Origin: an uncultured Draconibacterium sp.
GTDB lineage: Bacteria > Bacteroidota > Bacteroidia > Bacteroidales > Prolixibacteraceae
Assembly: GCF_963676735.1 (NCBI RefSeq)
Contig: NZ_OY781464.1
Span: 1,459,001 to 1,523,000, forward strand
DNA length: 64,000 nucleotides
Direction of reading: 5' to 3'
Shown: positions 25,871-35,410 of the stretch, piece after piece
How positions within the stretch are numbered: position 1 is the first letter of the stretch
Layout: every line of letters starts with the position of its first letter
Notes under the pieces: generated by a model
Told to the model about the DNA's origin: nothing
The model's database searches: none
What the model saw: the letters and a program-made list of their open reading frames with translations, nothing else
Made by a program: the position numbers and the translations under genes

Positions 25871-27304
25871 ATGAGAGACATGATAAAATATATAAGCAAA
25901 ATAGCAGTGCTTCTGATAATAATAGTATTCACTGCGTGTGAGGACACATTTTTGAGCCCGGACCCAACAGGGGTAATCACTTCTTCTAACTTCTTTTCGA
26001 ATGATACAGAATTGGAAGCGGCTGTTCTTAATATGTACGATGGAATTCAGGGAATAAACTCAACAAGCACCAGCGACAACCATGCTATTATGTACGAGTT
26101 TTATTTAACTGAAATGAGAACCGATAACACCGAAACAAAAAGTAGCGAAGGTGAAGATGCTCAGTTTGAAAGTTTTACTGTACAAGCAACAAATGGTAGA
26201 GTATCAGATTATTACGATAGCTTTTACAACATTATTTACAGGGCAAATCTGGTTTTAGAAAATCTGGATGTAGCATCTGAAGAAGCTGTGGGTGCCTTTG
26301 AAGGCGAAGCGAAGTTTGTTAGAGCTTATGCTTATTTTAACCTGGTGCGCTTGTTTGGCGATGTGCCTCTGGTACAAAGTGTAATCAGCCCTGCTGATGC
26401 AGAAACAGCTTACACCAGAGTGGCTACTTCGGCTATCTACGATGTAATTGAATCAGACTTGCAAACGGCAATTGCCAATCTCGATAATACCTATAAAGGA
26501 AGAGCATCGAAAGCTGCAGCCCAGGCATTATTGGCAAAAGTATACTTAACGCAAGGCGAAAATTATACCGAAGCACAAAGTTTGTGTGAAAATGTAATGT
26601 CAAGCGGTTTTTCGTTGGAAACTAACTTTAAAGATGTTTTCTATAACGAACTTAACGACGAAGTAATTTTTGCTGTAGAGTACCTTGGCGACCTTACCGA
26701 TGACAGTCAGAACTTTTCGGCTGAATGGTTAAATGCAGTGGGTAGAACAAGTGGGGTAAACTATGTTACTGCCAATGCCCGCCAGGCATTAGATGCAATG
26801 GGTGGCAACCGTACCATGTATTCTTACCGTCAGGATGCCCTGCAGTACGAAAAATACCAGGTAGTAAAATACCTTCCAAACGGCGATAGCAACTTAGGTA
26901 TCGACCCAACATCAAGCGACCCGCAAAAAGCTGGTAACGACTGGATTATTTTACGCTATGCCGATGTATTGTTAATGCACGTTGAAGCCATTATGGCAGG
27001 TGCTGCCGAAACTTCAAGTTCTTCAGCTATCAACTCTTTTATGCAGGTTCGTAACAGGGCCGGTATTACCGATGCGGTATCTAAAATTACCAAAGAAGAT
27101 TTATTAAACGAACGCAGAGTAGAGTTGGCTTTTGAAAATCACAGACTGTTTGATTTGATTCGTTTTGGAATGGCTGAACAGGTATTATCAGCGTTCTCTA
27201 ACGAAACAGGTGGAAGTTTCTCGGCAACTGACTTATTGTTACCAATTCCTCAGCGGGAAATTAACCTGAGCAACGGATTGCTAACGCAAAATCCCGGTTA
27301 CTAA
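25871..27304 (+). CDS. susD: SusD/RagB-family glycan-binding lipoprotein
   Basis: 477 residues, or 474 from the ATG at 25880. A lipoprotein signal ends at FTAC, followed by EDTFLSPDPTGV. Helical TPR-type SusD segments include GEAKFVRAYAYFNLVRLFGDVPLV and the conserved C-terminal LLNERRVELAFENHRLFDLIRFG and LLPIPQREINLSNG. It forms the lid of the SusC transporter at the cell surface and captures oligosaccharides. It follows susC by 11 bp and precedes the PKD lipoprotein by 29 bp. Confidence 0.95.
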   Translation: MRDMIKYISKIAVLLIIIVFTACEDTFLSPDPTGVITSSNFFSNDTELEAAVLNMYDGIQGINSTSTSDNHAIMYEFYLTEMRTDNTETKSSEGEDAQFESFTVQATNGRVSDYYDSFYNIIYRANLVLENLDVASEEAVGAFEGEAKFVRAYAYFNLVRLFGDVPLVQSVISPADAETAYTRVATSAIYDVIESDLQTAIANLDNTYKGRASKAAAQALLAKVYLTQGENYTEAQSLCENVMSSGFSLETNFKDVFYNELNDEVIFAVEYLGDLTDDSQNFSAEWLNAVGRTSGVNYVTANARQALDAMGGNRTMYSYRQDALQYEKYQVVKYLPNGDSNLGIDPTSSDPQKAGNDWIILRYADVLLMHVEAIMAGAAETSSSSAINSFMQVRNRAGITDAVSKITKEDLLNERRVELAFENHRLFDLIRFGMAEQVLSAFSNETGGSFSATDLLLPIPQREINLSNGLLTQNPGY

Positions 27305-27333
27305 GATTTGTTTAACAATTAACTTGATTTAAA

Positions 27334-28215
27334 ATGAAGAATAACATTATAAATACAAAAATAAATCAAAGCTCTTTTTGGAAGTTGATGGTCTTGGTAT
27401 TGGCAATTTCTTTTACAGCTTGTGATTTCGCGTATGATTTGCCCGAAGCAAATTCAAAACCAGATGAAACACCTCCAAGTGCATATTTTACCTATGCACA
27501 AGGACAAGGTACGGCTGAAGAATGGAAAGATTATACTTTCTCAAATTTATCGAATAGTGCCACCGATTACTCGTGGGATTTTGGCGATGGAAGCACGTCA
27601 ACGGATAAGGATGGTAAAAATACTTTCCCCGGAGAAGGAACTTATACGGTAACTTTAACCGCATCGGATAAACTGGGAGCAACCAGTACCTATTCCGAAA
27701 CAATTGAAGTTGTTGAACCGGAAGAACCGGAAGCAATTATTCCGGTGATTCTGGAGCCTAGTTTCGAAGATTTGACTTTGCCTGATGGCACAGGAGATGG
27801 AAGAGACTCGTGGAGAAACGACTTTGGTGGCGTAATTCAAATTACCAGTAGTCCTGTTTACGATGGTTCACAAGCAGCAAAATTCCCTTCAGCGGGCGAT
27901 AGAGTTGCGTATCAGGATGGAATTGAAGTTTCGCCAAATACCGATTATATTCTTACCTATTACTATACCATGAAGAGTGGTACAGGTAACCTAACCGTTA
28001 GGGTTTTAGGCGGAACAATCTCTGATTTGTCAGAAGTTGCAGGCGCAACATTAGGCGAGCACGTTGGTACTGATACCTCTGATGCAGATACCTATGTTCA
28101 GGTTGCAATTCCATTTAACACCGGAACCAACGGAAGCGTTGCCATACTTATCACAAACGAAGGTGTGGAGTGCCGTGCTGATATGTTTGAAATTACAGTA
28201 GCAGAGCAAAACTAA
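27334..28215 (+). CDS. PKD-domain surface lipoprotein, likely glycan-binding
   Basis: 293-residue lipoprotein with signal ending at FTAC (Cys30). A PKD domain (about 45-130) contains DYSWDFGDGSTS and YTVTLTASDKLGATS. A C-terminal jelly-roll domain (about 137-293) begins ILEPSFEDLTLPDGTG and looks like a carbohydrate-binding module. It takes the place normally held by SusE/SusF or another surface glycan-binding protein. No catalytic signature was seen. It lies between susD and the PL7 lyase, 6 bp before the latter. Confidence 0.75.
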   Translation: MKNNIINTKINQSSFWKLMVLVLAISFTACDFAYDLPEANSKPDETPPSAYFTYAQGQGTAEEWKDYTFSNLSNSATDYSWDFGDGSTSTDKDGKNTFPGEGTYTVTLTASDKLGATSTYSETIEVVEPEEPEAIIPVILEPSFEDLTLPDGTGDGRDSWRNDFGGVIQITSSPVYDGSQAAKFPSAGDRVAYQDGIEVSPNTDYILTYYYTMKSGTGNLTVRVLGGTISDLSEVAGATLGEHVGTDTSDADTYVQVAIPFNTGTNGSVAILITNEGVECRADMFEITVAEQN

Positions 28216-28221
28216 TAGTAA

Positions 28222-29112
28222 ATGCTTAAAGCGGTTAAAAATATAGTTTTCATGCTCTTTGGCTTGTTTATAGCCATAACGGTGCTAAGCTGTCAGGATT
28301 CATCTAATGATATTTTGGAGACAGAAACACCCGAAGAAGAGCAAAACTATCTTTTACCCGATATTGATTTAAGCCACTGGAAAGTAACACTTCCGATTGG
28401 TAATCCAACGGAAGTGTTACCTCCTGAAATTCTGAATTATGCAACCAACGAGACTTTAAAGCCTTTTATGTACAACGATTCCATTGAAGGAGCCATTGTG
28501 TTTTATACCTATCCCGGGGCATCAACCGCCAATTCTTCCTACTCACGAACCGAGTTGAGAGAGTTAATGAATCCGGCAGATTACGGTAAAACCAATTGGA
28601 CTTTTGCAGAAGGAGGATACATGAAAGGAACTTTGGCAATGGCTGATATTTCTACCAATGATTCAGGAAATTACGACCGGGCTATTATCATGCAAATTCA
28701 TGGCCGCTTAACCGATGAGCAGCGCGATTTAATTGGAGCAAAGGATAACAACGCTCCTCCTATTTTAAAAATTTACTGGACTTTTGGAAACGTTAGAGTT
28801 AAAACAAAAGTGCTGAAAAACCTGGACGCATCCTACGAAGAACTGCTTCAAACCGATGCCTGGGGCGATGATGAAGGATTTACTTTTTCAGAATCTGTTG
28901 GCTTCGACAAATTTACCCTGGAAGTAAAAGTTTCCGACGGTAGAATGGAAGTGGTTTTAAATGGAAAAGAATCGGTTGTTTATGATGATATCCATATTGA
29001 AAAATGGAGTGTGTTTGAAAATTATTTTAAGGCAGGAAATTATTTGGTTTCATTGGATGAGAACGCCTATTCAAAAGTAAAATACTTTGAGTTGGAAGTG
29101 AAGCATGATTAA
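28222..29112 (+). CDS. PL7 alginate lyase, lipoprotein
   Basis: 296-residue alginate lyase of family PL7 that cleaves alginate by beta-elimination. A lipoprotein signal ends at VLSC (Cys24). All three PL7 motifs are seen: SRTELRE (R and E), MQIHG (QIH form, often associated with acceptance of guluronate) and NYFKAGNYLVS (Y and K). The beta-jelly-roll fills residues about 45-296. It is probably surface-anchored, making the oligosaccharides taken up by SusCD. It closes the susC-susD-PKD-PL7 group and is followed by a strong terminator. Confidence 0.92.
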   Translation: MLKAVKNIVFMLFGLFIAITVLSCQDSSNDILETETPEEEQNYLLPDIDLSHWKVTLPIGNPTEVLPPEILNYATNETLKPFMYNDSIEGAIVFYTYPGASTANSSYSRTELRELMNPADYGKTNWTFAEGGYMKGTLAMADISTNDSGNYDRAIIMQIHGRLTDEQRDLIGAKDNNAPPILKIYWTFGNVRVKTKVLKNLDASYEELLQTDAWGDDEGFTFSESVGFDKFTLEVKVSDGRMEVVLNGKESVVYDDIHIEKWSVFENYFKAGNYLVSLDENAYSKVKYFELEVKHD

Positions 29113-29170
29113 ATAATTTTTTGTTGAATAGAAATGAAATTTTAGATAGGGTTGACCATAACCCAGGTTA

Positions 29171-29232
29171 TTAGTTTAGTTAGTTTTAGTTAGTTAGATT
29201 CGAAAGGGGACGGTTGGTCCCGTCCCCTTTTC
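29171..29232 (+). terminator. Terminator with TTAGTTTAGTTAG tract and GC hairpin
   Basis: A TTAGTTTAGTTAGTTTTAG-type tract (29171-29198) leads into an 11-bp stem AAAGGGGACGG (29203-29213) / CCGTCCCCTTT (29220-29230), loop TTGGTC, then TT. It separates PL7 from the next gene and may leave readthrough for the downstream genes. The same tract-plus-hairpin layout recurs in the window. Confidence 0.75.
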
Positions 29233-29252
29233 TAATCTAAATAAATTGTAGA

Positions 29253-30197
29253 ATGAACTCACGAAGAACATTTATAACAACAACTTCTCTTGCTTCTGCA
29301 GCGTTTCTTACCGGCATTAATGGTGCCCTTGCTGCAGGTTTTTCGCCTGCGCAAACGAAGCGCAACATTTACATTTTTTCGAAGCACTTGCAATGGCTCG
29401 ATTACAATGGAATGGCTAAAACAGCGCGCGAAGTGGGTTTTGATGGAATTGATTTAACCGTTCGTCCGAAAGGACATGTGTTGCCCGAGCGTGTTAGGGA
29501 TGATTTGCCGCTTGCAATTGAGGCAATAAAAAGCGCCGGCTTATTGGCCAACCGAATGACAACCGCAATTACCGATGCCGAAGATGCGCGAACAATTGAT
29601 ATTCTGGAAACAGCAGCCAAACTCGGTGTAAAACATTATCGCTTAGGTTGGTTGGCTTATAACAAAGAACTTTCAATTATACAGAACATAAAGGTTTTTA
29701 ATACAAAACTGAAAAAGCTGGCTGAATTAAATAAAAAACTGGGTTTAACAGCGGCTTATCAGAACCATGCGGGAGTTATGGCAGGTGGCCCCGTTTGGGA
29801 TATGGGTTTAATGCTCGACGAAATTGACCCAACCCTGGTTGGAATTCGTTACGACATCAGGCATGCAACAGTTGAAGGAGGTACAGCATGGCCATTGGGA
29901 ATGAAATTTATTGCAGACAAAATCAACAGCTTCGATATAAAAGATTTTTACTGGAAAGAAAACAATGGGGAGTGGAAACCCAACAATGTTCCGCTTGGCA
30001 AAGGCATGGTTGATTTTAACCAATACTTTGAAATGATTAAAAGCCATAGCATAAAAGGAGATTTTACATTGCATCTCGAATATCCGATTGGCGGTGCCGA
30101 AAAAGGTGCCGGCAAACTCAGCTGCGCTCCCGAGGATGTAATTGCTGCCATGAAACAAGATTTGAATTATTTAAAAAAACAGGTACAAACGCTTTAG
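29253..30197 (+). CDS. Tat-exported sugar-phosphate-isomerase-like TIM-barrel protein
   Basis: 314 residues. The N-terminus has a twin-arginine signal (SRRTF followed by a hydrophobic stretch to GALAAG), so it acts in the periplasm. The rest is an AP-endonuclease-2/xylose-isomerase-like TIM barrel: FDGIDLTVRPKGHVLPER, AAYQNHAGVMAGGPVW, LVGIRYDIRHATVEGG, DFTLHLEYPIGG, with conserved metal ligands (His, Asp, Glu). The reaction is unknown; an epimerase or isomerase working on unsaturated uronates is possible. It is 4 bp before the heparinase-like lyase, so the two are surely co-transcribed. Confidence 0.82.
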   Translation: MNSRRTFITTTSLASAAFLTGINGALAAGFSPAQTKRNIYIFSKHLQWLDYNGMAKTAREVGFDGIDLTVRPKGHVLPERVRDDLPLAIEAIKSAGLLANRMTTAITDAEDARTIDILETAAKLGVKHYRLGWLAYNKELSIIQNIKVFNTKLKKLAELNKKLGLTAAYQNHAGVMAGGPVWDMGLMLDEIDPTLVGIRYDIRHATVEGGTAWPLGMKFIADKINSFDIKDFYWKENNGEWKPNNVPLGKGMVDFNQYFEMIKSHSIKGDFTLHLEYPIGGAEKGAGKLSCAPEDVIAAMKQDLNYLKKQVQTL

Positions 30198-30201
30198 TTT
30201 A

Positions 30202-32439
30202 ATGAAAAAAATAATCTACATGATCCTATTTTTCTTACCACTTGGTTTGTTTGCACAAGCAGAAATGGTACCATTTGGTCATGTTCCAACGGATAAGGAA
30301 ATTATTGATTTGCTGGATGTGGAGCACTACCCCGAACTACAAGCCATACAAAATTCTTTTAACAGCGGAAAACAAGAACGGGCTCTTGAGGAGCTTACAC
30401 AATATTTTAAAGAACGATTCTCGGAACGTTATTTTTTCGATTGGAAAAACTTTGAACAGCGTTTTGGCGAATACAATACTTTGTATTCAGGTAGAGAAGA
30501 TTTTCACCGCAGGGAAGCTTACCGTCATTTGGATTTATACCCTGCAGCTACACAATGGAAGATAGGTTTTAAAAACTTAAAAGGCGAAACGGTAACATCG
30601 TACCCATACCGCCATCTTGCCCGCCAGCACAAAGCTGATGATATTGCTTTTATGTATCATTACACCGGCAACAAAAAATATTTGGATTATATTCCGGAGC
30701 AGGCCACCTCCTTAAACGCTGCATTTAACAACAATCAATTCGAAATTATTGAGGATGGCAATGGTGTTTACGAAGTGTATCGCGTAGGCAACCGGGTGTA
30801 CAACTGGCTAATGGTGCACCAGATTCTGTTGGCTTCCGATGAATATTCGGTAAGGCAACAAATGGAAATGATTCGTACCTTCCTGCACAGTGCAGCAAAA
30901 ATGTACCACCATAATGCAGCGTATCACGAGGGAAACCATCAAACCCGCGGAATGAGCGCCCTGGCCATGCTTTCCTTTTTATTCCCCGAAATTAAAGGGG
31001 CCGACCTTTGGCAGCATCGCTCGCTGGCTCGTTTAGAGGAGCATCTTGAAAAGGAAATTTATGTCGATGGTTTTCAGTTTGAGCGCACGGTGCACTATCA
31101 CATTGCCGATATTGAAAACTATTTCTATCCCTACCAGTTGGCAAAAATAGGAGGGGTAGAGCTAAAACCCATTTGGGACCAGCGCATTAGCGGTTTATTT
31201 GATGTGTTGCTGAAAATTGCATTGCCCAACGGAAACGCACCGGTTTTGCAAGACGACACCCGCGAACCCTGGGCCGATTTCAATAAAATTGATAATACCA
31301 TGGCAAAAGGCGCTTTACTTTTCGGAAAGCCCTCGTATAAATATTTTGCTTCATCAAAGGTGGCTTCAAACGACTATTGGTTTTTTAAAACCGAACAATT
31401 GGAGCGTTTAAAAGAAATTAAAGAAGAGGCGCCCGAAATAGGCTCGTGCACATTGCCCGAAACAGGATATTACATGATGCGCAATGGCTGGGGAGAGGAT
31501 GATGTGTATCTGATTGTGAGCGCTGGATTTACATCCGAAAAACCCGCCCACCAGCATGCCGATATGTTGGGGATTGGTGCCTACGCTTTCGGAAATATGA
31601 TTTTGCCCAATTACCAGGTGAGGTATTACCTTGAAGATTTTCCGGCTTTTAAAAACTCGTGGGTAAAAAATGTGGCATTGCTCGATTCTATTCCGCAAGG
31701 GCGCGAGTGGAAAGGCAATAAAGGGGGCAGTGGCTTTGGCGAGTGGCTGGGAATTCCTGAACCTGAAGTGTTGGCATGGAAGACATCCGATGATTTCGAC
31801 TTTTTTGCAGGAAGCCACAACGGCTACGAAAAAGAAACTACTAAATATTACCGCTCGGTAATTTTTATAAAAGATGGTTTTTGGTTAGTACGCGATTATT
31901 TTGTTGGCGAGGGACAACACTCGGCTCAACAGGTTTGGCAAGGGCATTACGAAATGGAAAAGAAAAACCTACACGCCCGTTCTGTTTTTCCGAACAGTGC
32001 TGGTTTAGAGGTGATTCAACTGGCCGGCGAAGTGGACAACATTCAAAAAGCATCGGCGCGTAGCAAAGGCCGGCTTGTTTTTAATAAGGAATTTCAGAAT
32101 AAAACCTCCTGGACAACCTTGCTTTACCCCTTTAAAAACTTTGAAGTACGTTTAATGATTGACGATTATAACAACTTTAAAGCCGACGAGTGGCAAGTGC
32201 TTAACAACGAAAACAGCCCGATAAAAACCGATGCTGCACAACAAATTTTTAAGAATAACAACTATCTGCTAATTGATGTTTCAGAAGCAGAATTGAACGA
32301 TAAAAATATAAAGGTTTCAGCTAAAACTGACCTTTGGGTTAATGCTGCTGAAAACGGATTAGAAATAACAAACTGTGGTATTCAAACTGTTGATATAAAT
32401 AACAAGAGTGTAAAACCCGGAGAAACCGTAAAACAGTAA
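30202..32439 (+). CDS. Heparinase II/III-family polysaccharide lyase, probable alginate/uronate lyase
   Basis: 745-residue secreted lyase (signal peptide to GLFAQAE). An N-terminal alpha/alpha toroid (about 30-400) carries Asn245-His246 in YHEGNHQTRG and HYHIADIENYFYP (about 298-310). The C-terminal beta-sheet sandwich (about 420-745) carries KPAHQHADML (His450, His452), the heparinase II/III signature. The general plan is shared by PL12, PL15, PL17 and PL39; it is not close to the PL17 protein encoded 3 kb downstream, so another family is likely, and I cannot tell which. It may be an exolyase for an unusual uronate motif. Its stop codon overlaps the next start (TAATG). Confidence 0.82.
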   Translation: MKKIIYMILFFLPLGLFAQAEMVPFGHVPTDKEIIDLLDVEHYPELQAIQNSFNSGKQERALEELTQYFKERFSERYFFDWKNFEQRFGEYNTLYSGREDFHRREAYRHLDLYPAATQWKIGFKNLKGETVTSYPYRHLARQHKADDIAFMYHYTGNKKYLDYIPEQATSLNAAFNNNQFEIIEDGNGVYEVYRVGNRVYNWLMVHQILLASDEYSVRQQMEMIRTFLHSAAKMYHHNAAYHEGNHQTRGMSALAMLSFLFPEIKGADLWQHRSLARLEEHLEKEIYVDGFQFERTVHYHIADIENYFYPYQLAKIGGVELKPIWDQRISGLFDVLLKIALPNGNAPVLQDDTREPWADFNKIDNTMAKGALLFGKPSYKYFASSKVASNDYWFFKTEQLERLKEIKEEAPEIGSCTLPETGYYMMRNGWGEDDVYLIVSAGFTSEKPAHQHADMLGIGAYAFGNMILPNYQVRYYLEDFPAFKNSWVKNVALLDSIPQGREWKGNKGGSGFGEWLGIPEPEVLAWKTSDDFDFFAGSHNGYEKETTKYYRSVIFIKDGFWLVRDYFVGEGQHSAQQVWQGHYEMEKKNLHARSVFPNSAGLEVIQLAGEVDNIQKASARSKGRLVFNKEFQNKTSWTTLLYPFKNFEVRLMIDDYNNFKADEWQVLNNENSPIKTDAAQQIFKNNNYLLIDVSEAELNDKNIKVSAKTDLWVNAAENGLEITNCGIQTVDINNKSVKPGETVKQ

Positions 32440-33713
32440 TGAGCAAAACAAAAACAAATAAAAGTTTATTGCAAAAACTTATTGCCCTGGTGCTTTCGTT
32501 TGGTCCCGGCATTTTTGCCATTGGTTATACCATTGGTACCGGTAGCGTTACATCAATGATTGTTGCCGGAAGCTCGTTTGGTATGCAGTTGCTTTGGGTA
32601 TTGTTGCTAAGTTGTATTTTTTCCGGTGTGCTTATTTTCTCTTACGGACAGTATGCTTTGGTAACCGGCGAAACCGCCTTGTTTGGTTTTAAAAATCACC
32701 TGAAGGCAGGTAAGTTAATTGCCATTCTCATAATCGTCGGAATATCATTCGGGCAATGGAACTCGCTAACCGGAATTTTAGGAATTTCTGCCAATATGAT
32801 TTTTGAAATACTGGCCATCTATTTTCCGGCAATCAGCAATTCCGAATACGAAATTGTGTTGGGTGTTGCCATCGTAATTATAATAGCTTTTTATGCTTTG
32901 CTGATGGTGGGTAAATACACTTTCTTCGAAAAAATACTGGTGATTTTTGTGAGCATTATGGGGCTTTCGTTTATCGCCTCATTGTTTTTTGTGTTTCCGC
33001 AACCTGCCGAAATTATCGAGGGTTTGCTTCCGTCAATTCCCGATGTGGAAGGCGGAAAAATGCTGACAGCTGCTTTTGTGGGAACAACCATGGCTTCGGC
33101 CACGTTCTTATCCCGCCCACTTTTTGTAAAAGGTAAAGGCTGGACAATTAAGGACCTGAAAAAGCAAAAAAACGACTCGATAACCGCAGCTGTGCTGGTT
33201 TTTGTTATCAGTGGTTCGATTATGGCCGTAGCTTGCGGTGCACTGTTTCACGAGGGCAAAGTAGTAACGAAAGTACTCGACATGGTTAATACCCTGGAAC
33301 CCGTTGCAGGCCGTTTTGCACTTACCATTTTTGTTTTCGGAACATTGAGTGCAGGGCTTTCATCAATTTTTCCATGCCTGATGATTGCACCTTTGTTGCT
33401 GGCTGATTACCAGGAGGGAAAACTCGATACCAATTCAAAACAATTCAGAATAGTTACTGCAATTGCAGCTTTGGTTGCTTTGTGGGTGCCCATTGCAGGG
33501 CAAAACCCAATTCAGGCACAAATTTTAACCCAGGTATTTAATGTGTTTGTATTGCCGCTTGTTATAATCGGAATAATAATTCTGGCAAACAGTAAAAAAC
33601 GTATGGGAGAATATAAGTTAAGTTGGGCGGTAAATGCCGGTTTGGGGTTGGCGCTAATTTTTTCACTGATAATTTCCTGGAACGGGGCAGTGGCAGTTTT
33701 AAATTATTTATAG
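32439..33713 (+). CDS. Nramp-fold membrane transporter lacking the canonical metal ligands
   Basis: 424 residues, about 11 membrane helices. The first helix opens with the Nramp-like FGPGIFAIGY (GPG at 22-24), but the DPGN metal motif is replaced by GTGS (33-36), and the MPH motif of helix 6 is replaced by TTMASATF (MAS at 218-220). The metal-binding Asp, Asn and Met-Pro-His are therefore absent, so ordinary Mn or Fe transport is unlikely. Sitting in an alginate operon with a 1-bp start/stop overlap, it may carry a sugar acid or another organic ion. This is inference; the family assignment itself is reasonably sure. Confidence 0.72.
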   Translation: MSKTKTNKSLLQKLIALVLSFGPGIFAIGYTIGTGSVTSMIVAGSSFGMQLLWVLLLSCIFSGVLIFSYGQYALVTGETALFGFKNHLKAGKLIAILIIVGISFGQWNSLTGILGISANMIFEILAIYFPAISNSEYEIVLGVAIVIIIAFYALLMVGKYTFFEKILVIFVSIMGLSFIASLFFVFPQPAEIIEGLLPSIPDVEGGKMLTAAFVGTTMASATFLSRPLFVKGKGWTIKDLKKQKNDSITAAVLVFVISGSIMAVACGALFHEGKVVTKVLDMVNTLEPVAGRFALTIFVFGTLSAGLSSIFPCLMIAPLLLADYQEGKLDTNSKQFRIVTAIAALVALWVPIAGQNPIQAQILTQVFNVFVLPLVIIGIIILANSKKRMGEYKLSWAVNAGLGLALIFSLIISWNGAVAVLNYL

Positions 33714-33723
33714 AAAAGAGCAA

Positions 33724-35409
33724 ATGATAAAATATTTCAAGATATTATTTCTTTTAATTGTGGCAGCTACACAAGTTCATGCTGAAGTGTACAGGGTTAG
33801 TTCAGAAAACGAAGTGGATGCCGCAGTGGCAAAGGTCATTCCGGGCGATACCGTTTTGTTGGCTTCGGGCAACTGGAACGATGTCGAGTTGGAATTTAAA
33901 GGCGACGGAACAGAACTTTCGCCAATTGTTTTTGCAGCCGAAACCCTGGGGCAAACTATTTTTACCGGCAACAGCCGCATCGAAATTAGTGGCTCGTGGC
34001 TGGTGGTACGCGATTTTATTTTCCGCGATGGCGATATCAGCAGCAGCGGTCATATTGTTGCTTTCCGCACAGGAACTTCAGAGCTGGCGCACAACTGCCG
34101 CTTAACCAATGTAACCATCGAAAACTACAATCCTGCCAATGGCAATGTCGATACCAAATATGTTTCGTTGTACGGAACCCACAACCGCGTCGACCATTGC
34201 AGTTTCTCCGGAAAAACAAACTCGGGCGCAACCTTTGTGGTTTGGCTCGATGCTACACCCGATTACCATTTAATTGACCACAATTATTTTGGGCCACGCC
34301 AGGATTTGGGCGAAAACGGTGGCGAAACCATTCGCATCGGAACCAGCGACTGGGAAAGCTACAATTCGAACTGTACGGTTGAATACAACGTGTTTGAAGA
34401 GTGCGATGGCGAGATTGAAATTATTTCAAATAAATCGGTAGGAAACCACTATCGTTACAATACTTTTAGCAACTGCGAGGGAACATTAACATTACGCCAT
34501 GGTTCGGATTGCTGGGTGTACGGTAACTTCTTTTTCGGCGATGGGCAAAAACAAAGCGGAGGTGTTCGTATTATTGGCCCGGGGCACCGTGTGTATAATA
34601 ACTACATGGAAAACCTTGCCGGAGATGGTTATCGTGCAGCCATTTGTTTAATGAATGGTGTGCCCAATTCGCCGGCAAATCGATACCGCCAGGTTGATGA
34701 TGCAAAAGTTGGCTTTAATACCATTGTAAATTGCAAAGAACCGTTTATGATTGGCGCCGGAGCAAACGATGAATTGTCGCTGGCACCCATAAATTCGTTC
34801 ATCGAAAACAACCTGGTTGTTTCGCAGCAGGGACGCGATTTGGTAGATGTAGACGAAGATAGCAATGCTGATGGTGTTACCTGGAAAGGAATTTATACTG
34901 ATGCTGAAACTATTGGAATTACTGCCGATGGTTTTATTCAAACCGAACTGCCAATGGTTTTAAGTGGTGCCATGCAAACGCCCGCTGCTGAGAATCCGGT
35001 AATTGGAGCGGCCGTACCGGGTGTTTTCGATACGCTTTCGGTTGATATTGACGGACAAACGCGTCCCGAAACAGCAAAAGATGCTGGTTGCGACCAGCTT
35101 TCGGATGAGGCAAAAACCATTCAACCCTTAACAAAATCTGATGTTGGAGCCGATTACGATGTACCAACGTATTCTGAAATAATTAAAGCGGCGAAACCAA
35201 AAATTTGGCTGTCGCAGGGGATTTTAAAAGTCAATTTTGAAAACGAAAAAGAACGCACGTTGTCTATGTTTACAATAGACGGAAAATTACTCGCACAAAG
35301 CAGTGTCTATGCACAAAACGTTACAAAGTCGGTTACAAATTTTCCGAGGATTTTTATTGTTGAAATTCGTGATGTGCAAAATCGTTATGCAGTAAAACTT
35401 ATTAAATAA
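33724..35409 (+). CDS. PL6 alginate lyase with C-terminal T9SS-type domain
   Basis: 561-residue PL6 lyase (chondroitinase-B fold). Signal peptide to TQVHAE. Beta-helix from about 22 to 450 with the expected active site: Lys237 in ISNKSVG as base and Arg258 in LTLRHGSD as acid, 21 residues apart as in characterised PL6 enzymes; the calcium-site area has GGETIRIGTS and CDGEIEIISN. The last ~65 residues (LKVNFENEKERTLSMFTIDG to the end) resemble a short type IX secretion domain, so it may be exported past the outer membrane. It is 10 bp after the Nramp-like gene, 1 bp before PL17. Confidence 0.9.
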   Translation: MIKYFKILFLLIVAATQVHAEVYRVSSENEVDAAVAKVIPGDTVLLASGNWNDVELEFKGDGTELSPIVFAAETLGQTIFTGNSRIEISGSWLVVRDFIFRDGDISSSGHIVAFRTGTSELAHNCRLTNVTIENYNPANGNVDTKYVSLYGTHNRVDHCSFSGKTNSGATFVVWLDATPDYHLIDHNYFGPRQDLGENGGETIRIGTSDWESYNSNCTVEYNVFEECDGEIEIISNKSVGNHYRYNTFSNCEGTLTLRHGSDCWVYGNFFFGDGQKQSGGVRIIGPGHRVYNNYMENLAGDGYRAAICLMNGVPNSPANRYRQVDDAKVGFNTIVNCKEPFMIGAGANDELSLAPINSFIENNLVVSQQGRDLVDVDEDSNADGVTWKGIYTDAETIGITADGFIQTELPMVLSGAMQTPAAENPVIGAAVPGVFDTLSVDIDGQTRPETAKDAGCDQLSDEAKTIQPLTKSDVGADYDVPTYSEIIKAAKPKIWLSQGILKVNFENEKERTLSMFTIDGKLLAQSSVYAQNVTKSVTNFPRIFIVEIRDVQNRYAVKLIK

Positions 35410-35410
35410 A

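Noticed and set aside
29149..29165. GGGTT/AACCC inverted repeat with TTGACCA after PL7 as a GntR operator
   Set aside because: Only one half resembles the TGGTC core, and the site is at a gene 3' end.
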